A DNA stretch of 21,828 nt, taken from an uncultured Clostridia bacterium. Its GTDB lineage: Bacteria; Bacillota; Clostridia; Oscillospirales; Acutalibacteraceae. Shown here in pieces: positions 1-7,904 of this stretch. The notes beneath the pieces were generated by a model. The model was not told where the DNA came from. It did not search any database and saw nothing but the letters and a program-made list of their open reading frames with translations. The position numbers were made by a program, and so were the translations under genes. The stretch spans positions 1-21,828 of the forward strand of contig CALEJD010000100.1 of the NCBI GenBank assembly GCA_937898195.1. Reading direction: 5' to 3'. Each line of letters starts with the position of its first letter. Within the stretch, counting starts at the first letter, position 1.

Positions 1-403
1 TTGAGAAATCAACATCTTTTACAAGGTCAACAAGTTCAGAAAGTGAATTACCACTGATTGAGTTACCGCTGAAATAAATATTTGGTGTATCTTTTGACAC
101 CAAGTTATAGTTTTGTGATGTACAGAATTCGATTGCAGCACGAGCGCCTAAATATGAGCCACCGATACCGATAACAACAAGTGCTTTTGAATCGCTCTTG
201 ATTTTATCTGCTGCTTTTTTGATTCTCTGGAATTCTTCTTTATCATAATTTACAGGAAGGTCAACCCAGCCTAAAAATTCTGAACCTTCACCTGATTTAT
301 TAATGATTTTTTCATGCGCATCTTCAACAGCAGGAGCCATTGCATTAAGTTCTTCTGCGCTGATAAAATTCTTAACATATTTGTCATTAAGCTTTAAAGC
401 CAT
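1..403 (-). CDS. pgi: Glucose-6-phosphate isomerase, N-terminal part (cut by window edge)
   Basis: The first 134 residues of phosphoglucose isomerase, which interconverts glucose 6-phosphate and fructose 6-phosphate in cytoplasmic glycolysis. The gene runs off the left edge. The reading frame opens MALKLNDKYV and contains VVIGIGGSYLGARAAIEF at about residues 76-93, the glycine-rich sugar-phosphate-binding signature of the family, followed by SGNSISG at 112-118, also typical of the bacterial SIS-fold enzyme. The ATG at 401-403 is preceded by GAGGA (complement of 414-418) at a 10-nt spacing, and a good promoter lies at 441-469. The catalytic Glu and His residues fall in the missing C-terminal part and cannot be checked. 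Confidence 0.95.
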   Translation of the reverse strand, partial: MALKLNDKYVKNFISAEELNAMAPAVEDAHEKIINKSGEGSEFLGWVDLPVNYDKEEFQRIKKAADKIKSDSKALVVIGIGGSYLGARAAIEFCTSQNYNLVSKDTPNIYFSGNSISGNSLSELVDLVKDVDFS

Positions 404-440
404 TTTTAATTAGTCCTCGCTTTGCCATTGGTTTTATAAT

Positions 441-469
441 ATTTTACCCTAAACAACGATATTTTTCAA
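441..469 (-). promoter_or_regulatory. Sigma-A-type promoter of pgi
   Basis: On the minus strand a TTGAAA -35 (464-469) is followed after exactly 17 nt by a TAAAAT -10 (441-446). It lies between the carboxypeptidase stop and the pgi start, so pgi has its own promoter. Confidence 0.75.
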
Positions 470-490
470 TAGATATTTAGTAAATTTATA

Positions 491-1642
491 TTATTTTTTT
501 GCAAAACTTGACCACAAGGCGCAGAATACAAAGAACCAATTTCTTCGTTCGACATAATTCTCACTTATAATAGGGCAAGATGTTATAATTTCGCCATCTG
601 TTTCGAAATATACTGTTCCCAGTTTCTGTCCCTTTTCAACAGGTGCTTCAACATCAAGACATATATCAACTCGTTGGGTTATCTTGTCTTCAGCACCCTT
701 TTTTATAAGTATTGGTTTAATCTCTTTTGTTACAGGTGAAATTATATTTTCTTTACCATAAAGCACATTTACATTAGTAATTAGTGAAGTATCAACAGTT
801 GGTTGATAGACAGTATAGTTAGCAAAACCCCAATTAAGAAGTTTTTTTGCATCTTCAAAACGTTCTGTACTGTTATCGCTACCAAGAACTACTGCAACTA
901 ATTCCATTCCATCACGTTTAGCTGATGCGCTGACGCAGTATCCTGCTTTGCTTGTTGTTCCTGTTTTAACACCCGTTGTACCCTCATAAAAACGGACTAA
1001 TCTGTTGGTGTTTACAAGTTCAGTTTCACCATTTCGCAGAGTGTCCATCCAAACTGTTGTATATTCTTTAATCTTTTCGTGTTTCATAAGTTCACAGCTC
1101 ATAATAGCCACATCACGAGCAGTTGAATAATGATTTTCAGTTGTATCGTCAAGTCCTGATGGGTTTTCAAAATTTGTATTATTCATTCCAAGTTCTTTTG
1201 CCCGTTTATTCATCATTGCAACAAATTCGGTTTCACCGCCTGCTATATGTTCGCCCAAAGCAGTGCAGGCGTCGTTAGCACTACCTATTGCAGTGGCCTT
1301 TAACATATCATTAACTGTCATCTGTTCGCCTTCTTTAAGCCAGATTTGTGAGCCACCTTTTGAAGACGCATTTTTGCTTGTTGTGACTATGTCGTCCAGT
1401 TTGATTTTGCCACTATCCAATGCTTCCATAACAAGTAACATTGTCATTATTTTTGTAATTGATGCCGGCGGTAGTTTTTCGTCAGGATTTTTCGAGAGTA
1501 GTATCTCCCCGCTTGACATTTCCATTAACACCACCGATTTTGCCGTTAAAGAATCTGTTAGTGTATTATTCTGTGCAAATGCCGTTACAGACAATGGCAT
1601 TATCATTAAAAAGCACAATAAAACTGATATTATTTTCTTCAT
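491..1642 (-). CDS. D-alanyl-D-alanine carboxypeptidase (PBP5/DacF-type)
   Basis: A secreted penicillin-binding protein of S11 peptidase type that removes the terminal D-Ala from peptidoglycan stem pentapeptides and so limits cross-linking. All three active-site motifs are visible: SITK at residues 61-64 (nucleophile Ser61 and Lys64), SAN at 121-123 and KTG at 226-228. A signal peptide covers about residues 1-23 (MKKIISVLLC start, AFA before the likely cleavage). The C-terminal part (about 290-360) fits the PBP5 beta-sandwich domain, and the last 20 residues are aromatic and basic, as expected for a membrane-associating tail. I chose the ATG at 1640-1642 because GGAGGG (complement of 1649-1654) sits 6 nt upstream; an in-frame ATG 18 nt earlier would overlap the ribosome binding site. 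Length (383 aa) is normal. It is divergent from mtaB with a short shared intergenic region. Confidence 0.93.
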   Translation of the reverse strand: MKKIISVLLCFLMIMPLSVTAFAQNNTLTDSLTAKSVVLMEMSSGEILLSKNPDEKLPPASITKIMTMLLVMEALDSGKIKLDDIVTTSKNASSKGGSQIWLKEGEQMTVNDMLKATAIGSANDACTALGEHIAGGETEFVAMMNKRAKELGMNNTNFENPSGLDDTTENHYSTARDVAIMSCELMKHEKIKEYTTVWMDTLRNGETELVNTNRLVRFYEGTTGVKTGTTSKAGYCVSASAKRDGMELVAVVLGSDNSTERFEDAKKLLNWGFANYTVYQPTVDTSLITNVNVLYGKENIISPVTKEIKPILIKKGAEDKITQRVDICLDVEAPVEKGQKLGTVYFETDGEIITSCPIISENYVERRNWFFVFCALWSSFAKK

Positions 1643-1706
1643 TATTATCCCTCCACACAAAAATATATGAATGGGACAAATTGTTATATGAAAAATATAA
1701 AATGTA

Positions 1707-1715
1707 TGTTATAAT
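1707..1715 (+). promoter_or_regulatory. Extended -10 promoter of mtaB
   Basis: TG-T-TATAAT, an extended -10 element, with no good -35 at 17 nt. Transcription would start at about 1722, only about 10 nt before the ATG at 1732, so the leader is barely long enough for the weak GGTGAT ribosome binding site at 1723-1728. Confidence 0.6.
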
Positions 1716-1731
1716 ATCTCTCGGTGATAAT

Positions 1732-3012
1732 ATGAAAGTGTTTTTTCACACTCTTGGGTGCAAGGTTAATCAATATGAAACCCAAGAAATGCGAGAACAA
1801 TTAAAGAAAAACGGATATGAGATTACTGACGACGAAACAGAAGCATCTGTATTCGTCATAAACTCTTGCACGGTTACAAGTGAAAGCGACAGAAAAACAA
1901 GACAATGTGTTCGCCATTACAAAAAGAAATATCCTGAAAGCACAGTTGTGCTCACAGGATGTATGCCACAGTCATTTCCAGAAATGGCACAAGATTTGAC
2001 AGAAGCGGATATTGTTTTAGGTAATAAAAATAACAAATTATTAGTTCCTTCTCTCAACGAGTATTTCTCGGCTTCTTGCAGAATTTTACATATGGAACAA
2101 CACCAAAGCAACGAGCCACTTGTATCGAGTGGTATAAGCGATTTTGAAGAACGAACAAGAGCAACGTTAAAAATCGAAGATGGTTGTGACAGATTCTGCT
2201 CATATTGTATTATCCCTAAGGCTCGTGGACGAGTTCGTTGGAAGAATATTGATGATATTAAAGCGGAAGTTAGTGCATTGGCAGAGAATGGATATCGTGA
2301 AATTGTGCTTGTTGGAATAAATCTTTCGGCTTATGGCAGAGATAGTGATTTAGACCTTGCTGATGCAGTTTATGAAGTTGCCAAAAACGAGAAAATTGAG
2401 AGAATACGTCTCGGCTCATTAGAGCCTGACCATATTACTGATGAGTTAATTGCAAAGCTTTCAAAATGCGAAAAGTTGTGCCCACAGTTTCATATTTCAC
2501 TTCAAAGTGGTTGCGACAAAACACTTAAAAATATGAATCGTCATTATACAAGTGATGAGTATTTTGAACTTTGTCAAAAGCTTCGAGCAAATTTCAAAGA
2601 TTGCACACTTACAACTGACATTATGGTTGGTTTTCCAAAAGAAACAGAAGAAGATTTTGAGACAACAAAACTTTTTGCAGAAAAAGTTGGATTTGAAAAA
2701 ATTCACATATTCCCCTATTCTCGCAGAAGTGGTACTGTTGCTGACAGAATGGACGGTCAAATTGAAAAATCTGTTAAGGCTCAAAGAGTCAAAGAATTAT
2801 CAGTTGTTGCAGAAAAAATTCGTCAAGAGTTTTTGAAATCACAAATTGACAAGACATTACCTGTACTTATTGAAACGAGACAAGATGACGGAATGTATTT
2901 AGGATATACAGCGAACTATACACCTGTTAAAATTATGGGTAATGCTCAAATCGGCAAAATAGTGAATGTTACCATCAAATCGGTTGAAGATGATTTTTGT
3001 ATAGGTGAATAA
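1732..3012 (+). CDS. mtaB: tRNA t6A37 methylthiotransferase MtaB (radical SAM)
   Basis: Converts N6-threonylcarbamoyladenosine at position 37 of tRNAs reading ANN codons to its 2-methylthio form, using S-adenosylmethionine and two 4Fe-4S clusters. Three parts are visible. The N-terminal UPF0004 domain carries cluster-ligand cysteines Cys10 (HTLGCKVNQYE), Cys46 (NSCTVT) and Cys77 (TGCMPQ). The radical SAM core has CDRFCSYC at 152-159, the CxxxCxxC motif. A C-terminal TRAM-like segment covers about 370-426. The HTLGCKVNQ opening separates MtaB from MiaB, which usually opens TxGCQMN. The frame stays open well upstream, but the ATG at 1732 matches the family start and follows a promoter and GGTGAT. 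Length (426 aa) is normal. It ends at a bidirectional terminator shared with the convergent lipoprotein gene and, as a Fe-S enzyme, depends on machinery such as IscS/IscU at 10062-11659. Confidence 0.93.
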   Translation: MKVFFHTLGCKVNQYETQEMREQLKKNGYEITDDETEASVFVINSCTVTSESDRKTRQCVRHYKKKYPESTVVLTGCMPQSFPEMAQDLTEADIVLGNKNNKLLVPSLNEYFSASCRILHMEQHQSNEPLVSSGISDFEERTRATLKIEDGCDRFCSYCIIPKARGRVRWKNIDDIKAEVSALAENGYREIVLVGINLSAYGRDSDLDLADAVYEVAKNEKIERIRLGSLEPDHITDELIAKLSKCEKLCPQFHISLQSGCDKTLKNMNRHYTSDEYFELCQKLRANFKDCTLTTDIMVGFPKETEEDFETTKLFAEKVGFEKIHIFPYSRRSGTVADRMDGQIEKSVKAQRVKELSVVAEKIRQEFLKSQIDKTLPVLIETRQDDGMYLGYTANYTPVKIMGNAQIGKIVNVTIKSVEDDFCIGE

Positions 3013-3050
3013 AAAAAGAGACGGTAGGATTTAACCCTACCGTCTTTCTT
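3011..3050. terminator. Bidirectional intrinsic terminator
   Basis: A 10-bp stem, AGACGGTAGG (3019-3028) with CCTACCGTCT (3036-3045), is flanked by an A7 run on the left and a T-rich run on the right. It therefore works in both directions, ending mtaB on plus and the convergent lipoprotein gene on minus. Confidence 0.9.
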
Positions 3051-3673
3051 TATTTGTATACAATTTCGTATGAAACAGAATTTACTATATTATCTGAATT
3101 AAAAGCAACAATCAACTTAACATTTCTATTGCTTCTATGTTTTCCGTTATAATAATATAAGGTATCTTCTGTTTTTTGTCCTTCTGGAATGCCTAATGCC
3201 TCTTCAACTGCTTTACGAGTTGCACCAGGTGTCAAAGTGCCTGCAAATTTAATCTGTCGGTTACCCTCACTAGTATTGTTAAAACTATATGCAATTACAT
3301 TTACATCTTTATATGGCACATCAGGGTCCTTGCTTGTGTTTCTTGCTACAACTTCAAAGAAAACACCCTCACCAACAATATTAAGAGTTACTTCTTCTTT
3401 TGGTGCTAAGACTTTATCACCGAGCGCACTTTCGTTGCCAATCTTAAAACCACTTTTTTCTATCAACTCACTAACTTTACAAGGAAATTGCACAAAATTT
3501 CCATTTGGGAAAAATAATTTACCGGTCTTCCAATCAGCTTTCAACACTTCAGCATCAATTGAAATAGGTTCTGTAGTTGTTGTAGATTCATTATTATCCT
3601 TGCCATTATCTTTGCAAGCTACGAGTGATAGCAACATCACTACTACAAGCATTAACGAAATAATTCTTTTCAT
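3050..3673 (-). CDS. Putative lipoprotein with BamE/SmpA-like C-terminal region
   Basis: A 207-residue exported lipoprotein of unknown function. The N-terminus MKRIISLMLVVVMLLSLVAC is a type II signal peptide with lipobox LVAC, so Cys20 should be lipid-modified. A Ser/Thr/Asn-rich linker follows (about 22-36), then a beta-rich domain. The stretch TLTPGATRKAVEEALGIPEG near residues 147-166, followed by a YYY strand and a closing strand pair, resembles the repeating unit of BamE/SmpA-like folds, which in Gram-positives occur in surface proteins of unrelated function. That resemblance is inferred by eye. The ATG at 3671-3673 is chosen for the GAGGTG site (complement of 3680-3685) 6 nt away and for the signal peptide; the frame extends 9 codons further upstream without support. 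It has its own strong promoter inside the short gap after the beta-mannosidase gene. Confidence 0.8.
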   Translation of the reverse strand: MKRIISLMLVVVMLLSLVACKDNGKDNNESTTTTEPISIDAEVLKADWKTGKLFFPNGNFVQFPCKVSELIEKSGFKIGNESALGDKVLAPKEEVTLNIVGEGVFFEVVARNTSKDPDVPYKDVNVIAYSFNNTSEGNRQIKFAGTLTPGATRKAVEEALGIPEGQKTEDTLYYYNGKHRSNRNVKLIVAFNSDNIVNSVSYEIVYK

Positions 3674-3691
3674 AATATACACCTCATTGTT

Positions 3692-3720
3692 ATTATACAA
3701 TCTTTTTTTTCACTAGTCAA
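3692..3720 (-). promoter_or_regulatory. Promoter of the lipoprotein gene
   Basis: TTGACT (3715-3720), a 17-nt spacer, then a perfect TATAAT (3692-3697) on minus. It starts 3 nt beyond the beta-mannosidase stop codon, so the lipoprotein can be expressed independently of that gene. Confidence 0.85.
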
Positions 3721-3722
3721 TA

Positions 3723-6182
3723 TCAGTTAACTGTATAGTAAAACCAGTTTGCAAGATTTTCAGGCTCAATAAAGAATTTTGCCCTATAAGCCCAAGTTCT
3801 GAATTTTGATTTATCCACCTTGATGTCTGCAAGGGATTTTACGGTTACATTGTACTCTTTATCCGCTTTTACGGTTATGATTTTTTCTTCATTTGGAAGC
3901 AAATCAAAGAAATTATCACTAAATGGTTCACTGAAATTCTGGATATCAACCATAACACTACGGCAGAAGACTGGTGAAAGCAACTTGATTTTTAGTTCAC
4001 CATTTTCATAACTAACTGATTTTTGAATTGTGTTTGGTTTAAGTTTTAAATCACGGTCTTTTGCAAAAACCTTTGTTCTTTCTGAAATCAACTTACCATT
4101 TTTATAAAGTTTAACTGACAAAAACATATTTTTCTTATCTATGCCTTTAAGTAAGCCAGTGCCAATAATTTCTGCTTTCATCGACTTTAAGAAAATTTCA
4201 CCTGAATCTTTATATTCAACATTACCGTTAAAATCAGAAATTAAAAAATCATAAGTCAACGGTACACCTTTTCTTAAATCGTTGATTGCCCATATTACAT
4301 AATCTTTTTCTTTATCTTCAATATTTACGCAAACTGGCTCAAAAAAATGACGAGAAGCATATTGTAACGCTTTCCATTTGCCAGTATAGTCAACACTTGC
4401 CCATGATGGTGCCTGCCAACAATCATTATATTGCCAGAAAAGTGAACCATTACAACGCATACGATTTCTTCGCCAATGCTCAGTTGCATCCTGAATACAT
4501 TCTTTTTGCACAAGCTGAGTTAAATATACATAATCTTCAAGATTTTCAGGCTTATAAAATCTCTCTAAAAGATAGTAAAGCATTTTGCGGTTACCGTTTC
4601 TGCACTTCTGATGAGAATTGAAGATGTCACTTGTGATTGAATAGTCACTTTCTTCTGCAAACTGACGGACAGCATCCATAGTTGGTAATGATTCAAGACC
4701 GAATTCACTACAAAAACGAGTAGGACGTTGACGATAATATTTAAGTGGTTTCTGACCGTGCCAAACTGTCCACATATGAGTGTCACCGTGGCTATCTCCT
4801 GTTACGCCTTTACGGAAAGACTCACCGATTGGAGAAGTTTCAATATATGGCGTGTCAGGGTCAAGGTCTGTTACCAAATCTTTAAGGATTTCATAGAAAA
4901 ATTTCTTATACCACTGAACAATCTTCATTGTTTCAGGCATATATGCGAACATTGTTTCGACTTCATTATTACCACCCCAAAGGCAAAGGCAAGGGTGAGA
5001 TTTAATGCGATTTACCTGATATTTGATTTCTGTCAACACGTTTTCGCGGAAATCATCTTCATAGAATGGGTACATAAGACAGGCAAACATAAAGTCCTGC
5101 CACAAAAGAAGACCTTTTTCATCGCATTGTTCAAGGAAATAGTCAGGAGTATAGTAAGCACCGCCCCAGATACGAAGCATATTGAAATTTGCGCTGAGTG
5201 CTGAATCTATGTAGTAATCATAGGTTTCTTTTGTAACTCTGCCCATAAGTGAATCGGGAAGAATCCAGTTTGCACCCTTTGCAAAAATTGGTGTATCGTT
5301 AAGATAGAAACAAAAAGTTGAACCGAAAACATCTTTACTGCGGTCAAGACGGATTGTGCGAAGACCGATTTTCTTTGTAATTTCTGTATCGCCCAAAGTT
5401 GCAACTACTGTGTAAAGTGGTTGTTTGGGTTTGTTGCAAAGTTCTCTTGTCCACCAAAGTTCAGGGTTTTCGATTACGATTTCGTTGTTTTCGATTTGGT
5501 ATTCTGTACCGTCGGGGCAAATGATTTTTGCATTTACTTCACCTTCACCATCAACAATAGGGTTGATTTTAACTGTTACTTTACCGTTTTCGTGAATCTG
5601 CTTAATCTCAACATCTTGAAGTCTGTTATCAAAGCACTCAACCCAGATATCATCAGTAATACCCGAAAGTGGGAGATGTGGACCCCAGTCCCAACCGAAA
5701 TGACAATGTGGTTTGCGAATATATGCAGCACCATCAGTACCATTGCAATTCTTTGGAATTGGCTTTTCTTTCTGCATTTTCTCGGCATAATTTGTTGGTG
5801 AGAAGAATGCGATTTTAAGAGTATTCTCCCCTGCTTTTCCAACAGCTTTAATATCAAACTCATATTTGAGATGTGCGTTTTCGCCTTTGCCAACGAGAGT
5901 ATCGTTTACATAAACATCACAAAGAGTATCAAGAGCTTTGCAAACAAGTAAAACTTTTCTGTTTGCAAGGTCTTCTTCTGTAAGAGTGAACGCTTTTTCA
6001 TAAGTCCAGTCTTCACGACCAACCCATTCAACTTTTTTTTCGTTGTCTTTATAATATGGGTCAGGAATAACACCAAGTTCGAGTAATTGAGTGTAGTTAT
6101 CAGATGGGACAGATACTTCATATTTGTCACCTGTCGTAACTCTCGTCATATTCCATTGTCCGTTGAGATTGTAGGTTTTCAT
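3723..6182 (-). CDS. Beta-mannosidase (glycoside hydrolase family 2)
   Basis: An 819-residue GH2 enzyme that releases beta-mannose from the non-reducing ends of manno-oligosaccharides. Domain order is typical: an N-terminal jelly-roll sugar-binding domain (about 1-185, with a WDWGP motif at 164-168), an immunoglobulin-like domain (about 186-290), a TIM barrel (about 295-600) and C-terminal beta-sandwiches. The acid/base is Glu407 in WGGNNEVE (402-409) and the nucleophile is Glu493 in CSEFG (491-495). RIWGGAYY (337-344) is also characteristic of the mannosidase branch rather than beta-galactosidase. No signal peptide is seen, so it should act in the cytoplasm on imported oligosaccharides. The start at 6180-6182 has AGGAA 8 nt upstream and its own extended -10 promoter. 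No transporter or other glycoside hydrolase is adjacent, so it stands as a lone catabolic gene. Confidence 0.92.
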   Translation of the reverse strand: MKTYNLNGQWNMTRVTTGDKYEVSVPSDNYTQLLELGVIPDPYYKDNEKKVEWVGREDWTYEKAFTLTEEDLANRKVLLVCKALDTLCDVYVNDTLVGKGENAHLKYEFDIKAVGKAGENTLKIAFFSPTNYAEKMQKEKPIPKNCNGTDGAAYIRKPHCHFGWDWGPHLPLSGITDDIWVECFDNRLQDVEIKQIHENGKVTVKINPIVDGEGEVNAKIICPDGTEYQIENNEIVIENPELWWTRELCNKPKQPLYTVVATLGDTEITKKIGLRTIRLDRSKDVFGSTFCFYLNDTPIFAKGANWILPDSLMGRVTKETYDYYIDSALSANFNMLRIWGGAYYTPDYFLEQCDEKGLLLWQDFMFACLMYPFYEDDFRENVLTEIKYQVNRIKSHPCLCLWGGNNEVETMFAYMPETMKIVQWYKKFFYEILKDLVTDLDPDTPYIETSPIGESFRKGVTGDSHGDTHMWTVWHGQKPLKYYRQRPTRFCSEFGLESLPTMDAVRQFAEESDYSITSDIFNSHQKCRNGNRKMLYYLLERFYKPENLEDYVYLTQLVQKECIQDATEHWRRNRMRCNGSLFWQYNDCWQAPSWASVDYTGKWKALQYASRHFFEPVCVNIEDKEKDYVIWAINDLRKGVPLTYDFLISDFNGNVEYKDSGEIFLKSMKAEIIGTGLLKGIDKKNMFLSVKLYKNGKLISERTKVFAKDRDLKLKPNTIQKSVSYENGELKIKLLSPVFCRSVMVDIQNFSEPFSDNFFDLLPNEEKIITVKADKEYNVTVKSLADIKVDKSKFRTWAYRAKFFIEPENLANWFYYTVN

Positions 6183-6215
6183 AACAATTTTTCCTTTGGG
6201 ATTTTATTTTATATT

Positions 6216-6244
6216 ATTGTAACAGAAAAGCATATACATTTCAA
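6216..6244 (-). promoter_or_regulatory. Promoter of the beta-mannosidase gene
   Basis: TTGAAA (6239-6244), a 17-nt spacer ending in TGT, and TACAAT (6216-6221) on minus: a full promoter with an extended -10. No obvious operator palindrome overlaps it. Confidence 0.8.
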
Positions 6245-6250
6245 TATATA

Positions 6251-6279
6251 AAAGAAAACGGCGGGGTCAAGACCCCGCC
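6251..6279 (-). terminator. Intrinsic terminator after the LytTR/DUF3021 pair (GC-rich palindromic repeat)
   Basis: GGCGGGGTC (6260-6268) pairs with GACCCCGCC (6271-6279), followed on minus by the T-rich run GTTTTCTTTT. With its TAGGG flank it has the same architecture as the GGGCGATTC palindromes at 7244, 15308 and 16862, so it may belong to the same family of dispersed repeats that serve as terminators. Confidence 0.85.
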
Positions 6280-6291
6280 CTACCGTAATTT

Positions 6292-6708
6292 TTATTTAAG
6301 TTTTGCGTTAAAGTTTTTGCTTATGGCTTTTATTGAGAAATATACAAAGCCCCACACTACAAAGTAGACTGCCATAAAAATCAATGTGAAAATTAAAAGC
6401 ACTTTTGGTTCAAATGGAATCCATGTGTTTATTAAATAGCAAAGAGAATATGCAACATAGAGTGTTGATAGATGGCAAAGCAAAGATTTACCTATCCCCC
6501 AATGCTCAATCTGATTAAATACGCTTGCCCCTGCATGAACAAACGCCAACAGATAAGTTGAAACAATTCCAACTAATACTTCACCAGCATTCAAAACTAA
6601 ATTGTCGGTTGTTTTTGATACTATAAAGATTATAATACCAAAAATTATTGGTCCAAAGCCCGAGAACACAAGTCCACGGTGGAAAAATTCTTTTACATAT
6701 TTATTCAT
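6292..6708 (-). CDS. DUF3021 family membrane protein, partner of the LytTR regulator
   Basis: A 138-residue integral membrane protein with four predicted helices (about 12-31, 40-62, 75-95 and 103-127) and a basic C-terminal tail. Size, topology and position directly after a LytTR gene fit DUF3021. The ATG lies 1 nt after the LytTR stop codon, so translation should be coupled. In Streptococcus LytTR regulatory systems such as HdrRM and BrsRM, the small membrane partner holds the LytTR activator inactive. By analogy this protein may be an inhibitor or sensor for its neighbour; that role is inference, while the family call rests on context and topology. Confidence 0.8.
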   Translation of the reverse strand: MNKYVKEFFHRGLVFSGFGPIIFGIIIFIVSKTTDNLVLNAGEVLVGIVSTYLLAFVHAGASVFNQIEHWGIGKSLLCHLSTLYVAYSLCYLINTWIPFEPKVLLIFTLIFMAVYFVVWGFVYFSIKAISKNFNAKLK

Positions 6709-6709
6709 A

Positions 6710-7141
6710 TTACAAACCTAACCTTTCTTTTACATTTTTAAGATTTCTTCGTGACACAAAATCCACATATCCATTCTTGAAAATCACGGTTAATGAACCA
6801 CCCACAGTTGCTTTGAAACGGTCAATCTTTTTGGTATTTGCTATACAGGACTGATTGATTTTTACAAAGTTATTATTAAGATTTTCTTCTAACTGATATA
6901 GTCTTGATTTAAGCCGAAACTTCTCATTTTCAGTGAGTGCATAAACCTTGTTGTCTTCTGTGAAGAAACAATAAATATCATTTAAGTTGAGTTTCACTGT
7001 TTCGTTTTCGGTATAGCCAATTAAATCAACAGAATTGTTGTTTACAAGTTCTTCAATTCCACTCACTAATGGATTTTTTCTGTGGGTGTATATGAGTATT
7101 TCTTCGTCACGATTAGTGTCAATTACAATTTGAAGTTTCAT
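6710..7141 (-). CDS. LytTR-domain DNA-binding regulator
   Basis: A 143-residue one-domain transcription regulator. Residues about 45-140 form a LytTR DNA-binding domain: an ETVKLNLNDIYCF strand entry, the signature FVKINQSCIANTKKID at 92-107, and the closing NGYVDFVSRRNLKNVKERL. The N-terminal 40 residues are short and are not a response-regulator receiver domain, so this is not a classical two-component regulator. Such stand-alone LytTR proteins with a membrane partner form LytTR regulatory systems that usually activate their own operon. The ATG at 7139-7141 follows a perfect AGGAGG (7148-7153) 6 nt upstream. The promoter at 7163-7191 has two direct repeats spaced like LytTR sites at 7201-7231. 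Confidence 0.9.
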   Translation of the reverse strand: MKLQIVIDTNRDEEILIYTHRKNPLVSGIEELVNNNSVDLIGYTENETVKLNLNDIYCFFTEDNKVYALTENEKFRLKSRLYQLEENLNNNFVKINQSCIANTKKIDRFKATVGGSLTVIFKNGYVDFVSRRNLKNVKERLGL

Positions 7142-7162
7142 GAAATTCCTCCTTGCAAGTGT

Positions 7163-7191
7163 ATATTATCATTCTGCATTTTGGTTTGCAA
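7163..7191 (-). promoter_or_regulatory. Promoter of the LytTR/DUF3021 operon
   Basis: TTGCAA (7186-7191), a 17-nt spacer and TAATAT (7163-7168) on minus. Both boxes depart from consensus, as expected for an activator-dependent promoter. The predicted transcript begins just before the AGGAGG site, so the leader is short. Confidence 0.6.
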
Positions 7192-7200
7192 TATATTAAA

Positions 7201-7231
7201 AGTGTTCGGTGATTTTAAGAGTGTATTCGGT
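7201..7231 (-). promoter_or_regulatory. Probable LytTR operator: two 9-bp direct repeats, 12-bp gap
   Basis: On minus, ACCGAATAC and ACCGAACAC are separated by 12 bp, giving a 21-bp period (two helical turns). They end about 10 nt upstream of the -35 of the LytTR gene. LytTR regulators are known to bind imperfect 9-bp direct repeats separated by 12-13 bp, and the sequence agrees with that published consensus at about 6 of 9 positions. Autoregulation is inferred. Confidence 0.6.
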
Positions 7232-7263
7232 AAAAAAATAAACGGGCGATTCGTGAATCGCCC
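7232..7263 (-). terminator. Palindromic repeat acting as intrinsic terminator
   Basis: GGGCGATTCGTGAATCGCCC (7244-7263) is a near-perfect 20-bp palindrome, followed on minus by GTTTATTTTTTT. It ends transcription of the membrane protein gene at 7304-7858. Copies recur at 15308-15327 and 16862-16881. Confidence 0.85.
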
Positions 7264-7303
7264 TTATTAAAAATTAAGTTAAACAGAAAAGACATACTTT
7301 GAA

Positions 7304-7858
7304 TTAATGATTTATTGTATCGAAAAATTTATCCACTTCAGTTTTAAAAAATTTATGTTTTTCAAAAGGGTTAATCCACGGAAACAACATAGTCGCCATA
7401 TAAGTAAATATAGCACCAAATAACAACAAAAAGATATTTTGAAACAAATAAAAAGATATGAAAAGGAAAACGCACGAAATTATAGAAACATATAATATCA
7501 ATGCTTGAAATTCAAATTGTTTCTTTCCTTTAACAAGATATGTCTTAATATCTTCCTTGGATAACCATACTTCTTTTAATTCGGTTTCTGCTTTTTTCAT
7601 TATTTTTTTATATGTTTGGACTCCAAATATTATTGATAAAATCACACTTAAAAATATTATACCAATACACAATATTTTATTATGAATATTACCATACATT
7701 TCGTTGAGAATTTTTCCAATATAAATTGTTATTGTTATTGATATAAAATATTTGAAATCTGGAGTGAATTTTGCTGAATTCTTACCTTTATAGAATTTAC
7801 CGTTTGGTGAGTAACAATAATAATATTCACCATCATCAAAGAAAGAGATATATTTCAT
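7304..7858 (-). CDS. Hypothetical four-helix membrane protein
   Basis: A 184-residue protein that I do not recognise. Residues 1-35 form a soluble head rich in Tyr/Lys/Phe (MKYISFFDDGEYYYCYS). Hydrophobic segments follow at about 36-53, 61-80, 118-139 and 141-160, arranged as two hairpins separated by a charged region (about 81-117, KKAETELKEVWLSKEDIK). The C-terminus is charged. The ATG at 7856-7858 is chosen over one 9 nt upstream because AAGGTG (7865-7870) lies 6 nt before it and overlaps the alternative. It is even more AT-rich than its neighbours. It follows mnmA at a 46-nt distance and ends at its own terminator, so it may be co-transcribed with mnmA or have a weak promoter. No function is assigned. 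Confidence 0.7.
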   Translation of the reverse strand: MKYISFFDDGEYYYCYSPNGKFYKGKNSAKFTPDFKYFISITITIYIGKILNEMYGNIHNKILCIGIIFLSVILSIIFGVQTYKKIMKKAETELKEVWLSKEDIKTYLVKGKKQFEFQALILYVSIISCVFLFISFYLFQNIFLLLFGAIFTYMATMLFPWINPFEKHKFFKTEVDKFFDTINH

Positions 7859-7904
7859 AATTAACACCTTTTTTACATATGCATTTTACATCTAAATTCT
7901 GCAT

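Noticed and set aside
1459..1731. 91-codon upstream extension of mtaB
   Set aside because: Overlaps the divergent carboxypeptidase gene; the promoter and family start point to the ATG at 1732.
3189..3716. 175-residue plus-strand frame opposite the lipoprotein gene
   Set aside because: Antisense shadow; the minus frame has a lipobox, ribosome binding site, promoter and terminator.
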